Shown here in pieces: positions 36,612 to 45,164 of a DNA stretch of 64,000 nt. The stretch covers positions 186,001-250,000 of the forward strand of contig NZ_PJCF01000013.1 of assembly GCF_002835935.1 (NCBI RefSeq), read 5' to 3'. The translations under genes were made by a program, and so were the position numbers. A model generated the notes under the pieces. That model saw only the letters and a list, made by a program, of their open reading frames with translations, searched no databases and was not told the DNA's origin. Every line of letters begins with the position of its first letter. The stretch's first letter is position 1. The DNA comes from Paraglaciecola sp. MB-3u-78 (lineage in GTDB: Bacteria > Pseudomonadota > Gammaproteobacteria > Enterobacterales > Alteromonadaceae).

Positions 36612-37220
36612 ATGCGCCGGTCATGTTTAATGGTGTTTTTATGTTTAGTTTCATTCAATTCTTTAGCCCAAGCCAAGTGGCAAGAAGGTACTCATTATAA
36701 AGTGATCGCCAAAGAGGCGAGCGCGACACCTAAAGTGCAAGAGGTCTTTTCATTTTGGTGCCCCGCTTGTAACGCATTTGAAACCATAGTGCCGCAGATT
36801 AAACGCGCCCTACCCGCACACGTTCCCTTTCAAAAGGTACATGTAAATTTTAATGGCAGCACATCTAAAGACACCCAGAATGATGCAACAGCCGTAATGT
36901 TAGCTGCAAAAGCACTAAAAACCGATGTGCTGTTCAATAAAGCGTTATTTAATGCTATCCATCAAAAAAGAACAAAAATTGCCAGCAAAGCTGACATCCT
37001 TGCAGTTTATGCAGCGACAGGATCAGACACAGTCAAGCTAGAAAAAATGATTTCTAGTTTTGGGATCCGTAGTCAAGTTACCAAAAACGACAAAATTGCT
37101 CGGGGTGTAAGAAGTGTACCTACCATCATTATCAATGAAAAATATCAGGCTATATTCACCCGCGATATGACCCCAGATCAATCTGTTGAGCTTATCAGCT
37201 GGTTAGTTACACAGAAGTAA
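36612..37220 (+). CDS. DsbA-like paralogue with CPAC active site
   Basis: 202 residues, signal peptide ending SLAQA. Aligned throughout with the preceding DsbA (KWQEGTHYKVI, EVFSFWCPACNAFE, FQKVHVNFNGSTSKD, MISSFGIRSQ, VPTIIINEKYQAIFTRDMT). It has CPAC in place of CPHC and cis-Pro Thr-Pro contexts. The dipeptide between the cysteines sets redox potential, so CPAC may favour a different partner or substrate (inference). It arose by tandem duplication. Confidence 0.85.
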   Translation: MRRSCLMVFLCLVSFNSLAQAKWQEGTHYKVIAKEASATPKVQEVFSFWCPACNAFETIVPQIKRALPAHVPFQKVHVNFNGSTSKDTQNDATAVMLAAKALKTDVLFNKALFNAIHQKRTKIASKADILAVYAATGSDTVKLEKMISSFGIRSQVTKNDKIARGVRSVPTIIINEKYQAIFTRDMTPDQSVELISWLVTQK

Positions 37221-37263
37221 CAACGCCGGTCTTCGGGCTACGAGCTAAAAGATAAAAGCTTAT

Positions 37264-37350
37264 CACCACAGAGAAAAGGAGCGCTAAGGCTTCACAGAGG
37301 AAAAGATTCAACATCTTGTTTGTTTTTTCCTCTGTGCATCTTTGTGGTAG
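37264..37350. repeat. Hairpin repeat (CACAGAGG family)
   Basis: Inner arms CACAGAGGAAAA (37293-37304) and TTTTCCTCTGTG (37325-37336) are perfectly complementary, and an outer ACCACAGAG/CTTTGTGGT pair encloses them. Single arms recur at about 22706-22740 and 45352-45375. This is a REP- or MITE-like element. Confidence 0.6.
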
Positions 37351-37682
37351 TAATTTTATTCTTTTAACCAACGTCATATCCCCCAAAAGCATATTAAACT
37401 GATCAGTTAATTAGTTGTTAGTTAGACAGAATGTGGGAGAACAATAAAGTTATTAACAAAATACTACTTTGAGCCCGTAAATGGGCGAACCTAGAAACAG
37501 CAGCAAATTAATAGCGTTGTTAACTTTGGACCCAAGACAACAATATTGTTGTTTTAGAGTCACAAACATTACAATAAAGATGTTAACTTTCTGACTGTTT
37601 TGTGCCAACGGTCATTCGTAGGTCTTTCAATGAACGATCCCAAATAGCAGAAAGCAGACGGTCGATGAAATTGACAGTATGA

Positions 37683-37787
37683 CTCCTTTGAGCGAGGAAC
37701 GGTCGTAACCCAAACTGAATATATTGTTCACTTTTTTGATATTTGTGGATGCTATCGGTCGGAATCCTAGTGGCAGGTGTTCCGACA
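37683..37787. repeat. 105-bp dispersed repeat C, copy 1
   Basis: Aligns without gaps to 43689-43793 with about 6 mismatches (94 percent). The two copies are in direct orientation on either side of the GGDEF-EAL gene and RIT element. Confidence 0.8.
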
Positions 37788-37936
37788 TAGCAGACATACG
37801 AACGAAGAATTCCATTGCTGTATTTTGCTGCTAAAACCCTTCAACATCACCTTCCTCTATCCGTCGGCCATGTCCCATTAAGCGGACATACACGACTTCT
37901 CTACAAGGTCACTTATGGTGAGGAACAGTCGTCAAG

Positions 37937-39865
37937 TCAGTTAGCCTGCCAAGAATCATCCGCTTTCCAGCTAGAGATCCATTCTGGAATATCACCACTA
38001 GGCATGGGTCGAGCAATGCCATAACCCTGCGCCAACTCACAGCCCAGTTTCAGCAGTGCTACTCCGTGTTCGATGGTTTCGACTCCCTCTGCAATCACGT
38101 CACGCCGGAATGCCTTAGCTAAACCAACTACGCCTTCAACAATCGCTAAATCGTCGGCATCTTCTAACATGTCTCGCACGAAACTCTGGTCGATTTTAAT
38201 CAAGTACGCTGGCAGGCGTTTGAGATAGGTGAGTGATGAATACCCCGTGCCAAAGTCATCTAAAGCAAAGCGTACGCCAAGCTCATGGCATGCATTCATG
38301 GTCGCAGACACTTGGCTGATGTCATGTAACGCACTGGTCTCCAATATCTCAAATTCTAAACAATGCGGGGGCACTCCGGGATGTGCTGCCAACAAATCTG
38401 CTAAGCGAGTTGTGAAGTTAACTTGTTGTAGTTGATAGGCACTAATGTTGACACTGATAGCTAGGTTTACTCCTATGCTTCGCCACTGGTTTATTTGGCT
38501 CAATGCGGTATTTATGACCCATTCACCCAGTTCCAGACTAACGGCATGGCCTTCTATAGCGGGTAAGAACTCTAAAGGTGGGACTAAACCACGGACAGGA
38601 TGCTGCCAGCGAATTAAAGCTTCTGCGCCTATCACTTCGCCAGTGTGCATATTTACCTTGGGTTGATAGTGCAGTAAAAACTCACGTCTATCCAACGCTG
38701 AACGAATATCGCCTATACTTTGCCCGTGTGTCTTGCTCGCATTATCTTGTGCGGCATCAAAAAAATGATAACGGTTTTTACCTGCTTGCTTAGCAACATA
38801 CATGGCTTGGTCTGCGTGACGCATGAGAATGTCTGCACCTACATGGTCTTCTTGTGAATAAACGCTGACACCAATACTCGCTGTAACTTGCAGTGCAGCA
38901 TCACCCAAATTAACAGGAGCAGCAGCGGCCTTTAGTAGTCGTTTTAATACAGGCTCACTATCTTCAATGTTTTCCAAATCAACAATGACAGCAATAAATT
39001 CATCGCCGCCAATACGTGCCAGCGTATCACCTTCACGTAACGCCTCTTTCATGCGCTGTGCCACTTCAACGAGTAGTTCATCCCCCACATTATGGCCGTG
39101 GCGGTCATTGACGGCTTTGAAGCCATCTAAGTCCATAAACGCAACGGCTAATGATTGATTGCGACGTTGACAGTGGTTCACTGCTTGGCTTAAGCGCTCT
39201 GCGAGTAGCACTCGATTAGGTAGATTAGTCAATAAGTCGTAATGAGCAACGAGCTTTAAATCGCTAATTTGTCGCGTAATGAGTCTTTTCATTGGCTCAA
39301 AAATAAACAACACTACTAGGATAAGCAAAATCATAGTGAGCGCCCATAGCCACGTTTGAATCTGATAAAACGAGCTAACCCGTTTTTGAGCATCGTTTTC
39401 AAAGACACTAACAACCAAATTCAAATCATATAGGAGCCTGCCGGTGTCCACCTCGGCAATCCGTTGGACGAGAGATTCTCGCGACGTCAAGCCTTTGATG
39501 AAACTGCTCACAACATTGATCAAGGTCTTAGAGCGCTCGTCTAATTGAATTTCACCGAAGTAGAGTGATTTAGCCCCATCTGAAATGTTCTTTACGTTAG
39601 TCAATTTATTATGGTTACTGGCAAACGTTGTGACGGCGTCCTTGAGCTGTTTGTTAACAACATCGATTTCACCTGCTTTATCAGTTCGATTGGATAGCAG
39701 CGCGATCCGTTGGCTTAACATTCGCTGTTGACCGGATACATTGATAATTTGTGCATCTTGGTCGTGTTGGATAATTATTTTCGACAACCAAAACCAATAA
39801 GCGGTGGCCAACGTTGCCAACAGAAATACGGCTAGTAAATATCTAAAGCGGATCGACAGGGTCAT
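37937..39865 (-). CDS. Membrane GGDEF-EAL c-di-GMP protein with PilJ-type sensor
   Basis: 642 residues. Membrane helices at about 8-27 and 170-190 bracket a periplasmic type IV pili methyl-accepting-like sensor (INVSGQQRMLSQRIALL, 41-57). GGDEF domain: GGDEF at 286-290 intact, with an RxxD inhibitory site (R277-D280), so it is a plausible product-inhibited diguanylate cyclase. EAL domain: GAEALIRW (413-420) and the metal-binding DDFGTGYSS are intact, so phosphodiesterase activity is also possible. No partner gene is adjacent; it precedes the RIT element and lies between two copies of repeat C. Confidence 0.9.
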   Translation of the reverse strand: MTLSIRFRYLLAVFLLATLATAYWFWLSKIIIQHDQDAQIINVSGQQRMLSQRIALLSNRTDKAGEIDVVNKQLKDAVTTFASNHNKLTNVKNISDGAKSLYFGEIQLDERSKTLINVVSSFIKGLTSRESLVQRIAEVDTGRLLYDLNLVVSVFENDAQKRVSSFYQIQTWLWALTMILLILVVLFIFEPMKRLITRQISDLKLVAHYDLLTNLPNRVLLAERLSQAVNHCQRRNQSLAVAFMDLDGFKAVNDRHGHNVGDELLVEVAQRMKEALREGDTLARIGGDEFIAVIVDLENIEDSEPVLKRLLKAAAAPVNLGDAALQVTASIGVSVYSQEDHVGADILMRHADQAMYVAKQAGKNRYHFFDAAQDNASKTHGQSIGDIRSALDRREFLLHYQPKVNMHTGEVIGAEALIRWQHPVRGLVPPLEFLPAIEGHAVSLELGEWVINTALSQINQWRSIGVNLAISVNISAYQLQQVNFTTRLADLLAAHPGVPPHCLEFEILETSALHDISQVSATMNACHELGVRFALDDFGTGYSSLTYLKRLPAYLIKIDQSFVRDMLEDADDLAIVEGVVGLAKAFRRDVIAEGVETIEHGVALLKLGCELAQGYGIARPMPSGDIPEWISSWKADDSWQAN

Positions 39866-40170
39866 ATTACAGCGTTAACCTTGAATGCAAACTAAACGGG
39901 GATGAGCCTGAACTTTAGCAAGGAATGTGAAAATAACAAACGTTGATTATGCTCATACAAAATAAGTCAACGTGATATAGATAAAATGAAACGTAATTCA
40001 GAATTCAAAACAAGCACCTCCCACCGTCCGCTTCTCGCTCATTGCCGTCAGTCAAGTTTGATTAATCGTATGATGATTTTGCGCTCAATATAGTCTGATA
40101 GTTTGAATTCTATTACGACAGCTATAGGTCGATTTAAGCCTTTTCTAGACTAGAACCTTATGTCGGCTTT
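39866..40170. other. Gene-free region between the GGDEF-EAL gene and the RIT element
   Basis: 305 bp. Includes a partial copy of repeat A (39991-40029, AATTCAAAACAAGCACCTCC) and the promoter area of the GGDEF-EAL gene. The last bases, GTCGGCTTTTGGCAC, resemble GTCAGCTTTTGGCAC at 45296, a possible RIT target sequence. Confidence 0.5.
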
Positions 40171-40205
40171 TGGCACCTATGCACAGAAGCTAACTATGTA
40201 TAGTT
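40171..40205 (+). repeat. RIT left terminal inverted repeat
   Basis: 35 bp, complementary without mismatch to 43606-43640. Its inner part AACTATGTATAGTT is nearly self-complementary, a likely recombinase-binding core. Confidence 0.92.
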
Positions 40206-40260
40206 TTGCCCGTCACCCCATACGCTACTAGACACTGCTGGTAGCGAACTGTACATAATT

Positions 40261-41277
40261 TTACAGCGACTGCAGGAACTGCATCAGTTCGTCATCTGCG
40301 GGATGATAGAGATGCATTTTTGTATCGGGCTCTTGAAGCTTTGCCAGCGCCTTCGTTTTCATCTCCAAGTTTGCCTCTACGTATCGATGGGTGGTGATCA
40401 TGCTTTCATGCCCGAGCCATAACGCAATCACACTAAAATCGACACCTGATTGCAGTAAATGCATTGCAGTCGTATGCCGAATTGTGTGCGGCGAAATACT
40501 TCGTTTGGATAAGCTGCTGAATTTCTCGGTCGCCTTGACTACTGCGATATTGAGGCGTTGCGATACGTTACCGCGTGTCATTGCGTGTCCAGCACGATTT
40601 GGCAGCAGGGCAGCATCCCTCCCAAACGTTGGGTTGTATTTAAGCCAAGCCCGAATTTCCTGAACAGTGCTTTTCCACAAAGGTGTTGAGCGTTGCTTAC
40701 GTCCCTTGCCGAGTAGGTGTACACAGGCTGCTACATCCAAAACAACATCACAGACACGTATGCCGATAATTTCCGAGACTCTCGCTCCGGTGTTGTATAG
40801 CAAAGTCAACAACAAATGGTCACGCTTGGATGTCCATGTATCGCCTGGCTGACCCAGCACTGCCAACATCTCCTCGCGCGACAGAAATCCAAGCATCGGT
40901 CGTTCAAAACGTTTCATCGGTACACCCAGCGCACTCTCGATGAAGTAGAAAGAGGATACATCACGCCGTGCCGCGAATTTCAGGAATGAACGTAACGCGG
41001 TCAGCCGGAGGTTTCGACTACGAACCGAATTGTGTCGGTCAATTTCCAAGTGATCCAGAAATGCCAGAATCAAATCCGGATCAAAGTCCGACAGGCTAAG
41101 TGCTGTCGGAGACTTGCCCAAACGTTCATGCGCGAAATCCAGAAACAACATCATCGCATCCCGGTAAGAAGCAATAGTACGTGGACTCACTGCACGCTGT
41201 TTTACCAGGTACTCGGTAAAAAATTGCTGAATCAAGGATGCAAATGATACAGAGCGTGGCGCTATTATTTCAGACAT
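40261..41277 (-). CDS. ritC: Tyrosine recombinase of the RIT trio (third gene)
   Basis: 338 residues, ATG 41277 behind GGAGGTGAG, overlapping the previous gene by 13 bp. N-terminal SAM-like core-binding domain (residues 14-105). Catalytic residues are all present: Arg in NTGARVSEIIGI, Lys in GKGRKQRSTPLW, HxxR in SPHTIRHTTAMHLL, His in LGHES and Tyr in THRYVEA. Acts with its two neighbours to move the element; the division of labour within trios is not known. Confidence 0.9.
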   Translation of the reverse strand: MSEIIAPRSVSFASLIQQFFTEYLVKQRAVSPRTIASYRDAMMLFLDFAHERLGKSPTALSLSDFDPDLILAFLDHLEIDRHNSVRSRNLRLTALRSFLKFAARRDVSSFYFIESALGVPMKRFERPMLGFLSREEMLAVLGQPGDTWTSKRDHLLLTLLYNTGARVSEIIGIRVCDVVLDVAACVHLLGKGRKQRSTPLWKSTVQEIRAWLKYNPTFGRDAALLPNRAGHAMTRGNVSQRLNIAVVKATEKFSSLSKRSISPHTIRHTTAMHLLQSGVDFSVIALWLGHESMITTHRYVEANLEMKTKALAKLQEPDTKMHLYHPADDELMQFLQSL

Positions 41278-42245
41278 GGCTCACCTCCCTGCATTTGCGT
41301 AAACGCTTCAAATTTATTTGCCACCACGGTCATGAGTTGCGGTACACCGCTGAGATACCAATAGGTATTGGTTACCTTTGCGTGCCCCACATATGTGGAC
41401 AATGCCAGCATCTGCTGATCGACATTCACGCCCTGAGAATGCCAAAGCATCACGCGATTAACGATAAATGTGTGTCGCAGGTCGTGAATGCGAGGGGCAT
41501 CGTTAGTGCCGCGATTGAGCCATTTTAATTGATCGCGCAAGCCCGCAAAGACTCTATGTACCTGGCGCAATCCCAAACAATGACCTTTACGACGACCGCG
41601 AGTGCCCACAAAGAAAGGCATTTCTTCGGTAAATTCAATGTGTAAATTGCGTAAGGATTGATAACGTCTGAGTACGTTGACCACGCTCGGGTGCATCGGC
41701 ACATAGCGTGATTTGGCGAACTTGGTCATCCGGATAATCAGCATACCCGCCTTCAGGTCAACATCTGTCTCCAGTAAATTTACTGCTTCTGAAACACGTA
41801 GTCCTGTCGAAGCCATTAAGCCAAACAGTGTTTCGTAGGTTGCACCTCGTAATCCAGGGAACGGGCCGAGACTACGTGCTGCAGCCAGCAATTCGATGAC
41901 TTCCTGCTCAATATAGATATGTGGTGCTGGCCTCTGCCCGGTTTGGCCAAAGGTGAAGTCGTTAGGCACTTCTGTAAGCGGTTCAAATTGTTGCAGGTAA
42001 CGGGTAAATGGACGTAACTTGCCCAGGCGCCGCGCCCATGTCTTGGGATTGCCGCTATTTCCTTTGTCGCACTGTGCCCAAGCGGTCATGACCTCGATGG
42101 TCAGTGGCCCCTCTAAATTAAGAGAGTCAACATAGCCTGCAAAACTATTGACAGAATAGCCTACCGAGCGCAGATCAAAACCAAGCCGGCGACGTTCTTC
42201 AAGGTAATTGGTTGCGTGCATTTGCATCGTAATGTGGGTAATCAT
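41265..42245 (-). CDS. ritB: Tyrosine recombinase of the RIT trio (second gene)
   Basis: 326 residues starting at ATG 42245, which overlaps the first gene's stop as ATGA, so translation is coupled. Catalytic set: Arg in STGLRVSEAVNLL, Lys near MTKFAKSRYVPMH, HxxR in IHDLRHTFIVN, His in VGHAKVTNTYWYL with the nucleophile Tyr in that stretch. The N-terminal half is core-binding. A GTG six codons upstream is less likely. Confidence 0.9.
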   Translation of the reverse strand: MITHITMQMHATNYLEERRRLGFDLRSVGYSVNSFAGYVDSLNLEGPLTIEVMTAWAQCDKGNSGNPKTWARRLGKLRPFTRYLQQFEPLTEVPNDFTFGQTGQRPAPHIYIEQEVIELLAAARSLGPFPGLRGATYETLFGLMASTGLRVSEAVNLLETDVDLKAGMLIIRMTKFAKSRYVPMHPSVVNVLRRYQSLRNLHIEFTEEMPFFVGTRGRRKGHCLGLRQVHRVFAGLRDQLKWLNRGTNDAPRIHDLRHTFIVNRVMLWHSQGVNVDQQMLALSTYVGHAKVTNTYWYLSGVPQLMTVVANKFEAFTQMQGGEPCLK

Positions 42246-43483
42246 AATGCGCTCCCTGGCCAAGGTAGCGCGACCGCAGCGAGATTTCTACTGTCGAGCT
42301 TGGCGTAAATCATCGTTGTATTCAGCGAGCGATGTCGCAGAACATCCGCTACTTCCTTGAGCGAACTACCACCTTCGAGCAAACGATTTGCCATCGTGTG
42401 TCTCAGAAGGTATGGCCGTGTGTGCGGCAGACCAGCTCGCGCAAACGCCTGTCGTATTGTTTTACTGATTAGATGATGACTAATTGCCTGATCGCGCGGA
42501 GCGATGTTGCGCACAAAAACAGCACGATTGGAGGTTTGTGGTCGTTCAAGTCTTAGGTAGTCGGCAATGGCGCGACCTATCGCTGCAGGTAAAGGCATGA
42601 CATCTTCGCGGCAACCCTTGGTTCTTCGCAGTGCAATGGTGGCAGCACGCCAGTCGATATCATCTAGCCCGAGATTGGCTATTTCGCCACTTCGCAGCCC
42701 AAGACCCAACGCACAATGCACGATGGCCGCAGCTCTGCGTGCAGATGGGCCGTCATGCTCAAGTGACCCAATCAAACATTCGATCTCGACGCTATTGAGC
42801 GTCTTTGGCAACGAAGCAAGTTGCCACTTAGCTGGGCGGCATAGAACCCCAGTTAGATGATGGACTGGATCGCCTTGCGTAGCGCGATAGCGAAAATACC
42901 CACTCAATGCCGAGATGGTGGGAGTAATACTGAGTGGGGTGCTGCACAACTCGCTCTGCTTCGCGACAAACTTGCGCACATCATCGGGATTCATCGCGGA
43001 AATTATCACAGTGTTATTTGCGAATTTATCAAGCAGCAGACGCGCAATGACTCGAAGGCGCTGTCGGCACGTACTTGGCGCAAGCCCTCGAGCATGGCTC
43101 ATATACATATCGAAGCGGCGTAATTCCTCATCTGCTGGCGTCATGCCAATTGCCGGCTTTTCGATGACTGCATTTGCGCGTAGGACGCTGAGAAGATGGT
43201 TGAGTGCAGTTTGTAATGTTCTGCGAACACGGTATACCCGACTTGCGCAGTCGCAATGCGGCAGGTGCTCATAAAGAAACTGATGAACTATTTGTTCATC
43301 GATTCCATGAATATCGATTCCAGATTGAGTTAACCAGTGAGCGAAGTGGGCAATGCTGGCTAAGTAATTGTCAACGGTTGTAGGGACGTAGCGACCTTCC
43401 GTAAAGCGACGCTTGAAAGCGTCAACGTATGCCGCCAGTTGGCTTTCAAGAAGCCAAGTGGTTGAGTGATAGTTGGGGTTCAT
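42242..43483 (-). CDS. ritA: Tyrosine recombinase of the RIT trio (first gene)
   Basis: 413 residues from ATG 43483 behind CAGGAG; an upstream GTG at 43513 lacks a ribosome binding site. The largest of the three. An N-terminal extra domain (residues 1-170) precedes the catalytic domain with Arg in GLGLRSGEIANLGL, Lys in RRTKGCREDVMPL, HxxR in LLRHTMANRLL, the RHRS position and Tyr in TMIYAKLD. It is first in the transcription unit. Confidence 0.9.
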   Translation of the reverse strand: MNPNYHSTTWLLESQLAAYVDAFKRRFTEGRYVPTTVDNYLASIAHFAHWLTQSGIDIHGIDEQIVHQFLYEHLPHCDCASRVYRVRRTLQTALNHLLSVLRANAVIEKPAIGMTPADEELRRFDMYMSHARGLAPSTCRQRLRVIARLLLDKFANNTVIISAMNPDDVRKFVAKQSELCSTPLSITPTISALSGYFRYRATQGDPVHHLTGVLCRPAKWQLASLPKTLNSVEIECLIGSLEHDGPSARRAAAIVHCALGLGLRSGEIANLGLDDIDWRAATIALRRTKGCREDVMPLPAAIGRAIADYLRLERPQTSNRAVFVRNIAPRDQAISHHLISKTIRQAFARAGLPHTRPYLLRHTMANRLLEGGSSLKEVADVLRHRSLNTTMIYAKLDSRNLAAVALPWPGSAL

Positions 43484-43605
43484 TTCAGTCTCCTGAGGTG
43501 GGTGGATTACCACTTCAGAATACGGGTAAAACTATGTCAAGTTAATGGGTCATGGCCTTGCCTGAAGCCCAATAGAATAGAGAGTCTTGGATTTTCAAAA
43601 ACAAC

Positions 43606-43666
43606 AACTATACATAGTTAGCTTCTGTGCATAGGTGCCACTATGTATAGCTGTACATAGTGGCAC
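43606..43666 (-). repeat. RIT right terminal inverted repeat and adjoining dyad
   Basis: 43606-43640 is the perfect complement of 40171-40205. It runs into an imperfect palindrome (43636-43666) whose CTATGTATAG and CTGTACATAG arms repeat the inner core, ending in TGGCAC. The right end therefore carries an extra recombinase-site-like dyad absent on the left. Confidence 0.88.
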
Positions 43667-43688
43667 ATTTGCGACGCTCAGCGAATGG

Positions 43689-43793
43689 CTCCAATGAGCG
43701 AGGAACGGTCGTAGCCCAAACTGAATATATTGTTAACTTTTTTGATATTTGTGGATGCTATCGGTCGGAATCCTAGTGGCAAGTTTTCCGACA
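43689..43793. repeat. 105-bp dispersed repeat C, copy 2
   Basis: Ungapped match to 37683-37787 with about 6 differences. It begins CTCCAATGAGCGAGGAACGG and ends at CCGACA. Confidence 0.8.
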
Positions 43794-44056
43794 AACCTGA
43801 CCTTAGCCGAACGACTCCTTTGCCCAAGATTGCAGACATTCGAAAAGCGAGTTTCAAACGCTGGAATGAGCGAATTGGAGACACTAGTTCTCACTATTTT
43901 TTGGGTCTGGTTCTAGCACACCGCAGACTTATATTCCTCTAATATTGAGAATGAGTTTTCTTTCCTTTTATCTCAAAAGATATGAGGTTTCAGCTTTTAT
44001 AGAATATATCGTCTATTTTGGCGTGTATAGTTTGATATACCTATGTATGCCTTCAA

Positions 44057-44075
44057 ATTACTACAATGTAGTAAT
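44057..44075. promoter_or_regulatory. PadR operator candidate ATTACTACA-A-TGTAGTAAT
   Basis: A perfect 9-1-9 palindrome 57 bp before padR. A second half-site ACTACATTGCAG sits at about 44101-44112, just before the ribosome binding site. TAC-TACA/TGTA-GTA dyads are typical autoregulatory sites of PadR and related winged-helix repressors. Confidence 0.65.
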
Positions 44076-44131
44076 AGCTTTTGCAAAGTCTCCTTAAAAA
44101 ACTACATTGCAGGAAATCTTAGGAGGTAATT

Positions 44132-44476
44132 ATGAATCAAAAAACGTTAGGTGAATTTGAACACATCGTATTGCTCGCATTGTTGCGATTAGAATCCAAT
44201 GCCTATGGCGCAGCTATTCGTCAGCTTTTACAGGCTGAGATAGACAGAGATGTTGCGCTAGGAGCTTTGTACTCAACTCTAGATCGAATGGAGAAAAAAA
44301 GCTTGGTCGTGTCTAAACTTGGAGAGGCAACCGCTCAGCGTGGCGGAAGACCTAAACGATTTTTTTCTGTGACTGCCGAAGGTAAAACAGCGCTCAAACA
44401 CGCTAAGCGAGCCATGGATAGCATGTGGCATGGCGTTGTACTTACAGTAGGAGGTGAGAGTCATGAACAGTACTAA
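44132..44476 (+). CDS. PadR-family transcriptional regulator
   Basis: 114 residues, ATG 44132 behind TTAGGAGG. Winged helix: LGEFEHIVLLALLRLESNAYGAAIRQLLQAEIDRDVALGALYSTLDRMEKKSLV, then the wing RGGRPKRFFSVTAEGKTAL and a short C-terminal dimerisation helix. This PadR subtype is usually found beside permease-prefix-domain membrane proteins, as here. It probably represses its own operon through the palindrome upstream. Confidence 0.9.
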   Translation: MNQKTLGEFEHIVLLALLRLESNAYGAAIRQLLQAEIDRDVALGALYSTLDRMEKKSLVVSKLGEATAQRGGRPKRFFSVTAEGKTALKHAKRAMDSMWHGVVLTVGGESHEQY

Positions 44477-45164
44477 TTCAAGTGAAGAACAAAGCACTGG
44501 AATGCCCAAAGTAGCTACGTGGTTATTGTCTCGATTAGCAAATCCTATATACCGTGACGTACTTATTGGCGATATGGAAGAAGAATACACCGAGCGTCAA
44601 CAAACTAATCAAGAGTCAACCAACTGGTTACTACGACAAACCGCATTGGCAATTTGGGATGGTCAAAATGCAATGGTGAAAACAACAGGTTTTGTAAAAG
44701 TATTGAGTATTGTTTTATGTGTACTGACGTTACCAACGATTACATTTTTCGTTGGTTGGTTATCAAACATGCGGGAGCCTTCAGAGCACCTATGGCAGCT
44801 TTTGATGGCGGGTGAAGTACATTCCATATTGTTTAATGCCGAATATTGGAGGCTTGCATGGAGTGAGAGTGGTATATCTCACCTTGAACTTGCAATGTTT
44901 ATTAATATTCCATCCATTCTTTGGGCAATGTTGTTCGCTGGTTCGGCTTATTTATTTTTGAAAAAATCTAACCCGTCGGTCTGGGTATTTAGCGCTTTTG
45001 CCTTGGCCTATATGTTGTTGCCTTACCTTTTTGGATATACGTTGATCAGTTCAGTAGATCCTGTTCCCCAATTAGTGGGACCGATTCTGGCCTTTATGAT
45101 GTTGGCACCATTTTTCACTTTACCTTTGTATGTTTGCTTTTTGTTTAGGCAGTTTTCAAAGTAA
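44463..45164 (+). CDS. Permease-prefix-domain membrane protein
   Basis: 233 residues, ATG 44463 overlapping padR by 14 bp with GGAGGTGAG as ribosome binding site. The N-terminus TWLLSRLANPIYRDVLIGDMEEEYTER (18-44) is the permease prefix domain type 2, normally joined to MacB-like permeases regulated by PadR. Here it is followed by four hydrophobic helices only (about 82-101, 140-165, 172-190, 200-228), with no MacB/FtsX permease. A stand-alone version of unknown role. Confidence 0.78.
   Translation: MNSTNSSEEQSTGMPKVATWLLSRLANPIYRDVLIGDMEEEYTERQQTNQESTNWLLRQTALAIWDGQNAMVKTTGFVKVLSIVLCVLTLPTITFFVGWLSNMREPSEHLWQLLMAGEVHSILFNAEYWRLAWSESGISHLELAMFINIPSILWAMLFAGSAYLFLKKSNPSVWVFSAFALAYMLLPYLFGYTLISSVDPVPQLVGPILAFMMLAPFFTLPLYVCFLFRQFSK

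Larger units (their letters stand above)
37221..37936. other. 716-bp gene-free region with hairpin repeat and dispersed repeat C
   Basis: Contains the hairpin repeat at 37264-37350, a perfect 16-bp palindrome ACAACAATATTGTTGT (37537-37552) and repeat C copy 1 (37683-37787). No gene seen. Confidence 0.5.
40171..43666 (-). mobile_element. Recombinase-in-trio (RIT) element
   Basis: Three overlapping tyrosine recombinases on one strand inside a perfect 35-bp inverted repeat (40171-40205 and 43606-43640; starts TGGCACCTATGCACAGAAGC). Outside the right repeat is a dyad (43636-43666, CACTATGTATAG / CTGTACATAGTG), and TGGCAC occurs at both outer edges (40171-40176, 43661-43666), like a short crossover duplication. 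RIT elements are defined by this gene trio and terminal repeats. Its GC is visibly higher than the surroundings, implying acquisition. Confidence 0.9.
43667..44131. other. Intergenic region between RIT and padR
   Basis: 465 bp: repeat C copy 2 (43689-43793), then TAGCCGAACGACTCC and GCCCAAGATTGCAGAC shared with about 23015-23035, then the padR promoter region with a perfect operator-like palindrome at 44057-44075. Confidence 0.5.

Noticed and set aside
40261-43483. Integron integrase or phage integrase
   Set aside because: Three overlapping recombinases with shared terminal repeats fit a RIT element. No IntI-specific insertion was recognised, and the attC-like sites lie 11 kb away.
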